Assembly (NCBI GenBank): GCA_963921935.1
Contig: OY998175.1
Location: 209,390,655 to 209,454,654 of the forward strand
DNA length: 64,000 nt
From: Galeruca laticollis
Lineage: Eukaryota; Arthropoda; Insecta; Coleoptera; Chrysomelidae
Direction: 5' to 3'
Shown here: piece after piece, positions 44,730 to 56,232 of the stretch
Layout of the letters: each line of letters begins with the position of its first letter
Position numbering within the stretch: position 1 is the first letter of the stretch
Notes under the pieces: model-generated
Databases searched by the model: none
Told to the model about the DNA's origin: nothing
What the model saw: only the letters and a program-made list of their open reading frames with translations
Position numbers and translations under genes: made by a program

Positions 44730-45500
44730 TCTTGTTAGCACGATACAGCCTTCGGAGTGCAATAAGTCACCAATTTTATGATGGGATATTGTTAAGGTCA
44801 TTTCACAGATGAATCCTATTGATTTTCAGCCCACCAGAGCCAGTACAACGGGTCCTATGGTACTTGAAGTACGACATTTTGTCATTTTTTGAGAAATTTC
44901 AGTGTGTTAGCACGATACAGCCTCCGGAGTTCAACAAGTCACCAATTTTATGATCGAATATTACTCAAGACATCTCACTGATGAACCCTATTGATTTTCA
45001 GCTCACCAGAGCCAATACAACAGGTGCTACAGTACTTTAAGTACGATATTTTTCTCATTTTTGGAGAAGTTTCAGTTTGTTAGCACGATACAGCTTCCGT
45101 AGTATATACAAGTAACCAATTTCATGATTGGATATTCTTTAGAGCGTCTCAAAGATTAACTCTATTGATATTCAGCTCACTGAAACCAGTACAACGGGTG
45201 CTCTGGTACTTGAAGTACCAAATTTTTGTCATTTTTGGAGAATTTTCAGTTTGTTAGCACAATACAGCCTCCAGAGAGTATACGATAAATTTTATGATTG
45301 AATATTGTTCAAGGTGTCTCACAGATGTACCCTATTGATTTTCAGTTTACTAGAGCGAGTACAGCGGGTCCTATAAATCAAGATATACTAAATTTTTGGT
45401 AATTTTTTGAGAAATTTCGGTTTGTTAGCACGATACATCCCCCGAAGTGTATACAAGTTACAATTTTATGATAGAGTATTGTTCAGGGCCACAGATGCGG
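44730..45500 (-). repeat. Satellite array, ~172-bp monomer, five units
   Basis: GTTAGCACGATACAGC-type starts occur at 44,734, 44,906, 45,079, 45,254 and 45,424 (spacing 172, 173, 175, 170 bp). Each unit continues through ACCAATTTTATGAT, TGATTTTCAGC and AGTACAACGGGTCCTA. The monomer is the reverse of that at 3166-3480. Confidence 0.9.
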
Positions 45501-46073
45501 AAAAGTTAGTTTTAATTCTTAAAACCGTTTATTTATATTTAAAAGGATACAGTATATGAATATATAAATAAATTTTGCAGAAAAAAACAAATAAGACATT
45601 GATTCACAATGAAAATATACAATTTAAAAACTAATAAAAAAAGTTGTCATTGATACTTACGTTTCTCGAGTTGTTTTTGTTACCATAGGGACTTTAAAAA
45701 ACACGCGTGTTTGAAAGTTCGATTTAAACACGCTGAGACGTGTTTTAAATAGGTAATATGAGGCATCGATAAAAAAAAATATTTCTATAACGAGGTATAT
45801 TTTAATGGACATCAAAAATTTGACAATTTATTATCATTGGGTTAATATTTTGTGATAATTGGAATACGTGTACACCGAGAAAACTAAACATGGCACGGTG
45901 AAACTGACATTTTGAAGTACATTAGGGGAATGTGGGGGAATTGGGAACACTTAAATTCAAACGCTCAAAAATAATAGAAAAAAGTCACGGACCTGAATCA
46001 TTTTTATTTCAGCATAAACTTTGCTTGCCTATCTACACTACAATAATAACTACATTTTTTTGTGTGGCAAATG
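45501..46073. other. AT-rich spacer
   Basis: No gene seen. Near 45,695-45,750 several ACACGCGTGTTT/GTGTTT pieces form short hairpins related to the inverted repeat at 44.2 kb. Confidence 0.4.
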
Positions 46074-46303
46074 TCACATAACGTAACCTTTACTTGTCTC
46101 GCCAGAGAAACATTCTTCATGAGACCAGAGTTTACAAATGGCGCACATGATCCAATCTTCTGTTGGTGGGGATTCATATTTTTCGTTACAGATTATACAG
46201 TAAAACTCTTCTTCGTTTTTAGTTCCTTGTAAAGCCTTCGTCAAATTTCTAACTCCTTTACCATTGACATGTGCCTTTTTCTGCATGGTTGTTTTTTATT
46301 TTT
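46074..46303 (-). pseudogene. Pogo-like transposase, C-terminal zinc finger part
   Basis: Frame reads EEFYCIICNEKYESPPTEDW, then IMCAICKLWSHEECFSGE. This Cys-x2-Cys ... Trp-x2-Cys-x2-Cys ... His-Glu-x-Cys arrangement is the PHD-like finger found at the C-terminus of many insect pogo/Tigger transposases. It is the tail of the transposase whose catalytic part lies at 50,647-49,650. The two are separated by a LINE inserted with a 13-bp target duplication. Confidence 0.7.
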
Positions 46304-46316
46304 TAGCTTTCCTCTC
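46304..46316. repeat. LINE target-site duplication, left
   Basis: TAGCTTTCCTCTC, repeated exactly at 49,559-49,571. Confidence 0.85.
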
Positions 46317-46488
46317 GGATCTTACCAAGAAGGAACAGGAAGTACAAAAAATAATCAGAGGAAAGGCTAAGGAAGAAAAAGATAAGGGCAAACAAACAAA
46401 AGTAGGTTACAAGAAATTAATAGTAAATGGTATAGTATGGAAATGGAATGATGAACAAAAACAGTTACAGTTCAATCAAAAAAACTAG
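46317..46488 (+). pseudogene. LINE ORF1 C-terminal remnant
   Basis: TKKEQEVQKIIRGKAKEEKD, then GYKKLIVNGIVWKWND and a stop. This is the same sort of C-terminal segment (LR..AK...G....YKKLIVNG) seen in the ORF1 of the nested LINE at 7.8 kb. The N-terminal part is lost by 5' truncation at the insertion boundary. Confidence 0.6.
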
Positions 46489-46529
46489 TAGACACACGTG
46501 ACAATACGATTCCGGCATCGACTCAAACA

Positions 46530-47399
46530 ATGAACAAGGTACAGGATTACAAGAAAAGAGGTGAAGAAAAGAACCGCAAAAAAGAAATAATTAAAAAAGA
46601 AAATAAAGTTATAAATATAGGAACATGGAACGTGCGAGGAATATACGGAGAGGGGGACATAACAAATTTAGTAAAGGAAGCAAAAAGATACAATATAGAA
46701 ATTCTAGCTAATTTTATAAAAGAAATGGAGGAATATGTCCTATTTACAAGTGGAAATGAAAAAAGACGATTCGGTACAGGCTTTGTAGTCAGTAAAAATA
46801 TGAAAGAACAAATCACACACTTCCAAGCGATCTCAGACAGGATATGCAAACTACAGTTCACTGGAAATGACAAAAACGTAACAATCGTTAACTTTCATGC
46901 ACCTACAGAAGAGAAAACTGATGAAGATAAAGATGCATTCTATGAACAGCTGGAAGAAATTATTGATAGAATACCAAACGGCAATGTAAAAATAATAATG
47001 GTAGATGCAAATGCAAAAGTAGGAAATGAAGACATATTTAGAACTATAACGGGAGGCGAAAGCAAACATAATACGAGTAACGATAATGGTTTTAGATTAA
47101 TCAATATGGCTATAGAAAAGCAAATGAAGATTATGAGTACACATTTTGAAAGGAAGAATATACACAAAGGAACTTGGATAATTCCAGGCACTAACGAATC
47201 AAACCAAATTGATCACGTGCTAATAGGGGAAAAAGATGCCAAATCAATAAAAAATTTAAAATCATATAGAGGTGCCGATATAGACTCTGACCATTTTCTA
47301 GTAATGGCTAAATTTAAACTAACAGAAACAGATAAAAGAACAATTAGAAAAAACAGAAGGACGGTGAAATATTACATGGAAGAATTGCAACATCAGTAA
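46530..47399 (+). pseudogene. LINE apurinic-type endonuclease
   Basis: 289 codons open throughout: INIGTWNVRGIYGEGDI at the N-terminus, FGTGFVVSKNMKEQ, TIVNFHAPTEEKTDEDKD, IIMVDANAKVGNED, GTWIIPGTNESNQIDHVLIG and DIDSDHFLVMAKFKL. These are the conserved blocks of LINE endonucleases often misnamed craniofacial development protein 2-like. The usual block around the catalytic Glu (Q-E-x-K/R-W) is missing between EILA and FIKE, so a small in-frame deletion has probably abolished activity. The spacer to the RT frame contains stops. Confidence 0.85.
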
Positions 47400-47732
47400 G
47401 TAGCCAGTAAATATAGATCTAAAATCGAGAAATACTTAGAACAAACTAGGGAAACAGAATTAGAACAGGGTGTAGAAAAGAAATTATCACGGATGTAAAC
47501 AGCAATTTTGAAAGCGTCAGACGAAAGCTTAAACGCCATAAAGGCTACCAAAAGGAAGATCTGGCTTGACGACGAATGTATGGAAGAAATAAGTAAGAAA
47601 AGAAGTTTAAGGGAAAAATATCTACAGACCGGGAAAGAACAGTACAAACGGGAATACATTTAACAGACGAAAACTGCAAAAAAGATTTGCAGAACTAAGA
47701 ATAGAGAGCACGATGAAAACAGAATAAAAATA

Positions 47733-49491
47733 ATGGAAGAAAAATACTGGAGACAAGAAATTAGAAATTTCTACAAGGATGTGAAAGAAATAAATAGAGG
47801 ACACAGGCCAAAAACACCATACATCAAAGATGAAAACAGTAAACTGCTAGGAGCAAAAACAGAAATAATAAGAAGATGGAAAAGCCATTTTGAAGAGCTA
47901 TTAAAAGTAAATGCAGAACTAGAAACAGAAGAAAAAGAAGACGTTCCATTGGGAGAAGAAAACCGTTCCGAAGATGAAGAACCTACACTAGCAGAAATAG
48001 AAGAAATTATCCACAATATGAAAAATAATAAACCCCCAGGATCCAATAGTATTACGGCAGAAAACTTGAAATACGGAGGTATTGTATTAAAAAGAGAAAT
48101 TACTAAGTTAATACAAGAGGTTTGGAGGACTGAACATATGCCAGAAGGGTGGAAAAAAGCAGTAATTCTACCGATATACAAGAAAGGTGACATTGCACAT
48201 TGCAACAATTACAGAGGAATAGCACTACTTGATTGCATGCACAAAGTACTAGCCACACTAATAAAAAGACGATTAGAAACTTATACAGAAAAGATAACCG
48301 GCGAGTACCAGTGTGGATTTCGTAAGGCTAGAGGAACAACAGACCAAATTTTCTTACTAAAACAAGTATTAACACACTGTTACGAATACGAGATTCCTAC
48401 ATATATGCTGTTTATCGACTTTAAGGCAGCCTATGACACGATAGACAGGACTAAGCTATTGAGAGTCTTAAGAAAATACAAAATTCCCGAGAAGCTATGC
48501 AAACTGGTGGAAATGACACTCAAGCAGACAAGAAATGTAGTAAGAGTAGAAGGGGAAGAATCAGAAGAATTTGATACAACCCAAGGACTGAGGCAAGGAG
48601 ACCCCCTATCTATCATGCTATTCAACATAGCATTAGAAGATGTTATAAGGAAAAGCAAAATCAACCGTCGGGGTACATTACTGAACAAAAGCCACCAATG
48701 TTTGGCATATGCAGATGACGTGGTTTTATTATCAAGGAAAAAAAAACTGATGAAAATAGCAAAAGATCTAGTGACAGCAGCACAAGAAGTGGGGTTGGAG
48801 ATAAATGAAGCAAAAAGCCAGTACATGAAACTAAGAAATAAAACAGTAACGGAAGAGCCTGAGACATTACGGCTAGAGCTACAGAACGATAAAATAATAC
48901 AAATAAAGGAAACCAAGAACTATATGTATCTAGGTGTCCTAATAAATGATAAATGTGAGGAAGGAGCAGAAATCGATCTTAGACTGGCCAAGGGCAATAG
49001 ACGTGCTGGAGGATTACTCAAAATCTTGATATCAAACCAAGTCACACGACCAACAAAGAAAAGAATTTATAAAACAATATTAAGACCGACAGTGCTATAC
49101 GGATGTGAAACATGGGTTATGAATAAGAAGCAGAAATCCAAACTCGAAATCTGGGAGAGGAAGATATTAAGGAAAATTTATGGCGGAAAAAAAAACAGAA
49201 GAAGGATGGGAGAGGCGCACAAATAAGGAGTTGTATGATCTATACAATGACTCAACAATAATTGAAGTAATCCAATCAAAAAGACTGCAGTGGTTAGGTC
49301 GCTTAGAATGGATGGAACAGTCAAGAGATGTAAAAGAAGTAGCATGGAAAATACCAGGGGGAAAGAAGAAGAGAGGTAGGCCCAGAAGAAAGTGGAAAAA
49401 AGCCGTAATGCAGGACGTCGCGGAGGGAATACGGAACTGGAAAAGCGTAGAAAGCGATAAATACAGATGGAAAATTCTTACACGGCTATAG
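47733..49491 (+). pseudogene. LINE reverse transcriptase
   Basis: A 497-codon frame (47,733-49,226) holds MKNNKPPGSNSITAEN, YRGIALLDCMHKV, CGFRKARGTTDQIFLLKQ, MLFIDFKAAYDTIDR, GLRQGDPLSIMLFNIALE and LAYADDVVLLSRK with intact catalytic YADD. Then come MYLGVLINDKCEEG and RPTVLYGCETWVM. A frameshift near 49,200 moves to a second frame (49,180-49,491) with KRLQWLGRLEWMEQSRDV and KKRGRPRRKW, the normal C-terminal end of RTE-like proteins. The upstream linker (47,400-47,730) is out of frame. RT motifs are otherwise intact, so the insertion is fairly recent. Confidence 0.9.
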
Positions 49492-49500
49492 GGCCTAGGG

Positions 49501-49501
<1 letters not shown>

Positions 49502-49554
<53 letters not shown>

Positions 49555-49560
49555 TATATA
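49502..49560. repeat. (TA)n tail of the RTE-like LINE
   Basis: About 27 TA units with one TACA interruption, between the LINE 3' end (GGGCCTAGGGCC) and the right target duplication. Confidence 0.95.
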
Positions 49561-49571
49561 GCTTTCCTCTC
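49559..49571. repeat. LINE target-site duplication, right
   Basis: TAGCTTTCCTCTC, exact partner of 46,304-46,316. Confidence 0.85.
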
Positions 49572-49649
49572 TCTTTGTCTTTTCTGCTTTGCCTCTAGTT
49601 GTATTTTTATTGGTGTGTTGGATGAAATCTGAGAATGCTTCTTAGTCCG

Positions 49650-50647
49650 TCACTTAGAAGTGGTGGTGGAAGAAGGAATGACAGGCACATTAATAATTTG
49701 GTCAAGAGACACATCAGTGGACGAAGAAAATGTAACGGAGGTAATGCTCACATCTTTGTCATTTTCAGGAATAGAAGTGCCATCCTCTGTTGGTGTTTGA
49801 CTCTGGATGACATTTTTATCAGGATCATTCAAATTTTGCTCAGCCGCAGCTTGATGAACTTCGCATTCTTGAGCGTGACTGGTGTGGGATTGTGCAAATA
49901 TTCTATTTTCAAAGCATTCTTTGAATTTGTCTGGATCAATTGGGCGAATTCCAGTGGCTCTAAATCCACTGACAGCCTTGTTTATGTTAGCTGTTTTGTT
50001 GTACGCCTTTGTAAAAAGTTCTCCAATCTTACATTGGCTTATTTTTTTGCCAGAATTGTTAACCATGTAAAGCTCACATTCTTTATTGTATGCCATCTTC
50101 AGTGAAATGTAGATTGTGAGATCAAGTGGCTGCATTTTGTAAGATACATGGGATTGCAAGGAAAAAACTTGCAGGTTGTGTTTTCGGAAAAGCTCGTATG
50201 CTCCCAGCCTTATATGACTCTCGTGATTGTCGAGTATTAGTAATAATGGTTCCTCTTTGGTAGGTTTCACAACATGAATTGTCGCAAGTAGTCAAGAAAT
50301 ATGGACTAAGTTATCCAACAAGAATCGGAAACCGTGGCAATCAGGTCTCTGTTACAGCCTTTAATTAACAGTTCGTTCATTATCTTCCTTTTGAAGATGA
50401 ACATGTGAGGAACATAGATGCCAGTTGCGCTGACAGCATAAACTACTGTTGTTGTTAAACCGCGTTCTCCGCTCGTCGCTTTTGCTATCTGTTTTAAACC
50501 TTTTGGAACCAAAATCTTGTGGTTTTTTTGAACTGTGCTTATGCCGGTTTCATCAATATTAAAAATACGATGACCAGGAATATTGTGTTTTGATTGGATC
50601 GCTATTAGTTGATCAAAAAACAGACAAAATTCCACGTTCGGCGATTG
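49650..50647 (-). pseudogene. Pogo-like transposase, catalytic part
   Basis: The right piece (to 50,306) reads IPGHRIFNIDETGISTVQK and SGERGLTTTVVYAVSATG. The left piece (50,270-49,650, another frame) reads LLLILDNHESHIRLGAYEL, VSYKMQPLDLTIYISLK and SGFRATGIRPIDPDKF. The three catalytic acids of a DDE_1 pogo/Tigger enzyme (IDET, LDNH, QPLD) are all present. A frameshift lies between 50,270 and 50,306. The N-terminal DNA-binding region is missing beyond the hAT insertion at 50,656, and the C-terminal zinc finger is displaced to 46.1-46.3 kb by the LINE. Confidence 0.85.
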
Positions 50648-50655
50648 TTGTAGAT

Positions 50656-53228
50656 CATTAGTACCCAACGGAGGCGATACCGCCCCCCTGTGGGCGCTGC
50701 AGCCTTTTAGGGGGGCGATAGCGGATTCAGAAGCAAATAATAAGCATTCAAGAGGAATGGTGGAATGAAAATGATTTAATAAGGGTTAATAAGCAGTTTT
50801 AAATTAGCATTAATAATAATACTAATAATTATAATAATTTCTTTTAGTTCAGAATAGAAGTATATGACTTGTCCTCGCACGTTGATAAGCGAACGCGCGA
50901 TGTTCATACAAAATAACATGTTTCGACATGTTCGCACACAGACAAGTTGAATCATGCACGAAATGAAACGTATAAAAGCAACAGCTCTACGAATTTTTTG
51001 TTAGTTAGTTGTATGTGCTTGGCCGCGATATATAGTCGTGAATCATCAGCCCTGCCGTAGTAAATAATCGAGAGTGGTGTGTCATTTTATAAACATTACA
51101 ATCTATAAATATATTGAGAATCTACTTCTACATTAAAAAAGAAATGCCGGAAATACAGTATTGAATATTTAACATATGGATTTGCGGAATCTTCTAAAAA
51201 CAAATCATTACCTATGCGTTTAATTTGCCGAAAAGTTTTTTCAAATGAAGCTATGAAACCTTCTAGGCTACAAGAGCATTTACATAAAATGCAACCTGAT
51301 AAGAAGAACAAAGATTTATTCTATTTTCAAGAACTCGAAAAACAATATTTAAAACAGCCAACTATATCAAACCTTTTTGCATCGTCTTCTAAACGAGACG
51401 ATGATTGGCTACGAGCCTCATATAACGTTTCATTGTTAATCGCAAAGTCAAGAAAACCACACACCATTGGCGAGGAATTTATTTTGCCGGAAGAGATATC
51501 AAAAACTGTTCTCCATCATAAGACACCATTTGTTATCATAAGGAAAATTCCTCTCAGTAATAATTCAGTGCAAAGTAGAATAGATGAAATGGCAAATGAC
51601 GTTGAAATATCATTATGCGATTAACTAAAGACTTGCAAATTTTCCATTCAACTCGATGAATCAACTCTACAAAGTAACGAAGCTCTAGTCTTATCATACG
51701 TACGATTTATAAAAGAAGAAAAAATTCATCAAGAGTTATTATTTGCTAAGAATTTGGAATCTGATACAATAACATTCTATATTTAATATCATGCAAGAAT
51801 TTTTTCGAGAGAAAGAAATTCCTATTAGCAATATTTTGTCTGCTGCTACTGATGGTGCTCCAGCAATGACCGGGCGTCATAAGGGTTTTATAGCACATTT
51901 GAGAAAAGCAGTGCCAAATGTACTCGCTGTACATTGTATTATTCACCGTCAGCATTTGGTTGCAAAAAAATTAAATGAACGTCTGCATGCGTCCCTCAAT
52001 AACGTTATTAAAGCAATCTATATAATTAATTAGAAGCAATTCATTGAATGACCGTTTGTTTCATAAGCTTTGCAATGGAAATGATGAAGACTACAATCGC
52101 TTGCTGCTGCACACAGAAGTACGTTGGCTCTCTAAAGGTGTTTGTCTGAATCGTTTTTTTAATCTATTTGACTCAGTGTTGGAATTTCTTGATGAAAACG
52201 AACAATTGCGCGAAAACCTGATTACGTCAAAAAATGACATCGCTTATTTGACGGACCTGTTTAAAGTAGTTAAGCAAGTTAATCTGCAACTTCAAGGTGA
52301 TGATTTAAATTTAATTAAAACTAAAAACGTCATAACTGACTTTGCAGGAAAACTTCTTATATTCAAAAGAAATGTTGGTAGAGGTAAATACAAAAATTTT
52401 CCCACATTATCAACAGTGTCTTCAAAACCGGAAGATTTACTTACTTACTGCCACCACTTGGAAGTTCTTCATGTTGATTTTACAGATCGTTTCCAAGATA
52501 TTTTAAACATGGAAATACCAAGTTGGGTTATAGATCCTTTCGCAAACACAGATACTGAAGGCTCATCAAATTTGGAAGAGGAGCTATTAGAACTCACCAC
52601 TAACGAAGAACTGAAAGTAAAATTCAAACGTGGATATCAAGAGTTCTGGCTTCAAAAACCAATACCAGTTCTCTATCCTGGATTGTGGACAATAGTACAG
52701 AAGTTGTTAATTGCATTTCCTTTGTCCTATATGGCTGAGCGTGCATCCAGTGCAGTAACTGATTTGCTGTCAAAGAAGAGGAACAGACTACACATCACTG
52801 AACGTGGCGATCTGCGATTGATGTTAACGAAATTGGAACCCGATATTAACAAACTGGTAACACTCCATCAACCTCAACCGTCTCATTGATTTTTTCTTTA
52901 TTATTAATTTTGTATTTCTTATTGTATTGCATTTCTTACTTCTAGTGTGATTGTATTTCTTACTGATTCTGTGTTTATATTTAAAAGTTTAATAAACAAT
53001 TTTATTGTACATTTGGTAGTCGTTTAATAAATTTCTACTTCATCATTCCTCTAAAATAAAATTTAGACATTAACTGAAATTAAAGCTAAATACAGATCAA
53101 TTGGGACGGTACAGATGATATTCAAATAAAATTAACTACTTTGGACTAACCAGCGAAAGGGGGGGGGGTTAGGCGTTGAAATTTTTGTTCTCTTCTAAAG
53201 GGGTCCAGAAAAGGTTGGGAACCACTGT
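50656..53228 (+). mobile_element. hAT transposon, ZBED5-like
   Basis: The right end reads GTTGGGAACCACTG (53,214-53,227). The left end CATTAGTACCCAAC (50,656-50,669) is a diverged inverse. Flanks TTGTAGAT (50,648-50,655) and ATGTAGAT (53,229-53,236) match 7 of 8, fitting an 8-bp hAT target duplication. The element lies in the pogo-like relic. C- and G-runs just inside both ends fit this hAT group. Confidence 0.75.
51133..52889 (+). pseudogene. hAT transposase, interrupted
   Basis: Reads KKCRKYSIEYLTYGFAESS, a damaged BED-like finger (LICRKVFSNEAMKPSRLQEH), then PHTIGEEFILPE. After a stop near 51,622 come FSIQLDESTLQSNEALVLS (first catalytic Asp), then SAATDGAPAMTGRHKGF (second), HCIIHRQHLVAKKL, LLHTEVRWLSKGVCLNRFF and, at the C-terminus, FPLSYMAERASSAVTDLLSK, the hAT dimerisation region with its Glu. 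Stops or frameshifts lie near 51,622, 51,785 and 52,033. Architecture follows the ZBED5/FAM200-like hAT proteins. Non-functional. Confidence 0.85.
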
Positions 53229-53239
53229 ATGTAGATGGT

Positions 53240-55270
53240 ATAATTAATTCGAAATTTGGATTTTTTAGAATATTGAGTAACTATAAGAAACTAAAATAAT
53301 TAAGTCTTATTCTACAGATATCAAATGAAATTTATTTTGTGATAAACATCTTTATCATGGGATCAACGAGAAGTTTCGTGATGTTTTGGTTTCTTCTTCA
53401 GTAATGAATGAGAAAGATATTTCCAAATATTCACAATTAAACTTGTTCAGTGAGATAATTAACTTCATAAAAAATTATAATAAGGAATTTCTTGATTTTT
53501 TGTTCTCGCGTATAAAAGATAAATAACTTCCTCCATGACTGTATATTCCCCTTTAGCTAATACGATCTGAGACTCGTCGCTTCTACACATTTGACCGCGA
53601 CTTGGAGAGCAAGGAAAGCTCGCTTTTCTCGAGGTTCTCCAACTTTCCGCCAACCCATATTTCATCCTGAAATGTGCTCCGAGGCAATTTGAAGATTATT
53701 CAACACAAAGTAGAATTTTATGGGGAGCATAAAGCGTCAGGTTATTTTCATATTTATGTGAGGAACACTTTCGTAGAGGTGTAAAATAATGATGACTCTC
53801 TTTTATGTTGTCTTTTGGCTTTCGGGCGACTTTTTAAATGTTCCTTGTTGCAATAAAATATTTCATTTTTGTGTATTTTTATTACTTCTTTTGAAAATGT
53901 TGTTGTTGGTTTGCTTGTCGTATAGATTTCCTCAGTTCGGACGTGAATATTTTTCATAAAAAAGTGGTTTATGCTAGCTCTAACTTCTGGAGTTATTACA
54001 TAAAACAATATTATGTGTGTACTTTTAGACTAATTTTATTGAGGTTACGGTGAAGAGAGAATTTTTTATTGAAGCAGTAGCTACTTGTTCTTTGAAATAT
54101 ATGTTTTCTAATTCAGTGAAAAACCCTTATTATTATAATAAATTCATGATCTATTGAAGAATATTATTGGTAAACCAATAATACTCGTTTATTTATAGTC
54201 AATCTAACAAACAGATTAATTGAATTCAATTTAAAGTACCAGTAATAAAAACCTGGTATGACGTATATATATAATATATCTAACCATATTTGGCGATGTT
54301 ATCTGTCATCGCAGACAAGAAATTTGTCTCATTTTTCATTCGAACTAATTAATTAATTATTTTTCAAACTACATGTTTATGGTAATAGGACCAGATACAC
54401 TCGAAAAAGAGTATAAAATATTAAAATGGTATTTATAATGTCAGTTCACCTCCGGTCTCTTCAAGCAAACATCTTATGTTGTTTAAATAACAAAATCCAT
54501 TGTATTTGGTGAAGAAAGTGGCAATTTCCCATGTCAACGTTGATCTGTTATTTTGACATCAACACGCAAATTCCATTGCAGGAATTAAAAAACTCTTCAA
54601 GTCTTTTGAGGTGAGAAAAAAGGGTTTTGAAGGTTACTACGATAGTACAAATTCTTCAGGTTCAATATTTTTGTGTGAACTCTTAGATGAACTTGATTGA
54701 GCGATTTTGTAGGAGTTTCATGTTCTGGAAGTTGTGGGCTAGGTGAGATTGAAGCAGGCTTTACGACGCAAAAATAATGTTGTCTTTTGAGTCTCGTCAA
54801 ATCCTTGGTACTGCGTATTTCATATTCCGTTTCTCACCTCGACACCAACCTAAATTGAGTAAAGATAACAATAACTATATTATAAAATAGTTTAAGCAGA
54901 TGTTAGATTTAATTCCAGAACCTTCTGCAATTGTTCAAGATAAGGCCTCTATTATACGCTGCAGCTTTGTGTTTGCACCTCAATTGCATGGAATTTGAGC
55001 TAAGTTTCATCGCACTTTCATAGCGTGAAATTTTGTTTCAACGCATGCAATCGAGTCCAGCAGATGCGAACAGCTTTCGAAAACTATTCCCAACCTCGAA
55101 CGATTTACGATTTCTGTTGAAGCCGGCCAAAAGTATGGGAGGGAAAGAAATGCATTTGTTTTCAATTTGTAGATTGCCTCCTTAATGGTAATTGTCATAG
55201 CAACTGTATATTTTCAAAGATTAGGTATGTTATTGTGGCGTTGGGTGTTGTATGTTAGAGATATTTTAAA
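53240..55270. other. AT-rich region, nothing recognised
   Basis: Short minus-strand frames (53,465-53,665; 53,754-54,008; 54,597-54,800) show no known domain. I checked for the missing N-terminal half of the pogo-like transposase and did not find it. Confidence 0.4.
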
Positions 55271-55271
55271 A

Positions 55272-55356
55272 ATGGATATCGTCACATGTTCTGAATGCCA
55301 AAAAAGCTTTAGTGCTATTTTTAATTTAAGAAAACATGCAAAAAAGGTTTATCCAG
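55272..55356 (+). other. Orphan C2H2-like zinc finger exon
   Basis: ATG at 55,272 opens MDIVTCSECQKSFSAIFNLR and ends at a good donor (CAG|GTATGA) after 55,356. It fits the first part of a C2H2 finger (C-x2-C-x12-H), but the final His position is Tyr (KKVYPG where KKxHPG is usual). No downstream exon was found: a LINE begins 75-85 bp later. It could be the first exon of a transposon or host zinc-finger gene. Confidence 0.4.
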
Positions 55357-55430
55357 GTATGATTATTAATACTAAATGACTAAATGATAAGATAGTATAG
55401 GTAATTATGTCAAATGACATAGGTTGCAGT

Positions 55431-55442
55431 ACCTATTTACTT
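55431..55442. repeat. LINE target-site duplication, left
   Basis: ACCTATTTACTT, matching ACCTATTCACTT at 62,444-62,455 in 11 of 12 positions. Confidence 0.75.
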
Positions 55443-56232
55443 CCGGGTCCACATCAGTAGATATGTAGATAGTTCGTCGCTGTTCGTCGGGATATTTATT
55501 GATGTGGAGGGAGTGAAGTACCAACCCGGCGCGTCTCCAGGTGGCGAACAGGAGAAGGGCCTCTGAGATGATTTTATATGAGGAGGAGGTCTGCGGGGAA
55601 ATTCCTGGGGGCTCGTTGTGTATAAAAACTCAACTGGCAACCCTCGAATACCCTGCCGTGGACCAACTTTACCTGTCCCAGCTGTAGTATCGTGGCTAAG
55701 GGATTGCACACAGGGTTACGATGCCGGGTGAAATTTCGAGCTTACCTCGAAATCACCTGTTATACCAATGTCTCCTGGCTGTCTGTGGTCAAGTCTCGCG
55801 GGCCAGTGGGATGGGGGGGGGTCTTGGCTTTACTGCTCGGACCAATAGGAGACAACCTCATTAAAAACCTAAAGTCAAGGTGGGAAACCAGGCCGAAGAA
55901 TGCGTGGCTATATAGGAGAATAGTCCTTACTGGTTTCGACCTAGGAGTACCGGGGGGAACTCCATTGTATTGCACCCCTTACCTCTGCATGTGAGGCTCT
56001 GCAGCGATGGACCGTAATGACCCTAGCTTCTCGTGGGACCATTTATGGACAGAGAAAGTAAAACTTCCACCGGAAAAGTAATGGTGAAAACCTCCACCTC
56101 TCTTCATCCAGGCACCTCACAGAGGGTAAAACGGCCAAACGGCACAAAGGTCGTATTCCGTTCTCCTTCTGTCAAAACCGGGAGAACCGGGCGGCATAGA
56201 CGACGCACTGAGAAGGCCTCAATGGAGCAGAG

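Larger units (their letters stand above)
46317..49558 (+). mobile_element. RTE-like LINE inserted in pogo-like gene
   Basis: 5'-truncated element: end of ORF1 (to 46,488), endonuclease (46,530-47,399), RT with C-terminal region (47,733-49,491), then a very short 3' UTR and a (TA)n tail. Exact 13-bp target duplication. The compact 3' end, AT microsatellite tail and endonuclease type fit the RTE-like group. Frameshifts divide the coding region. Confidence 0.9.

Noticed and set aside
44509..44812. Poly-Arg and poly-Val frames
   Set aside because: They translate the (GTC)n tract in different phases.
46547..48916. Ser/Phe-rich minus-strand frames opposite the RTE-like LINE
   Set aside because: Shadows of Lys/Glu-rich coding on the plus strand.
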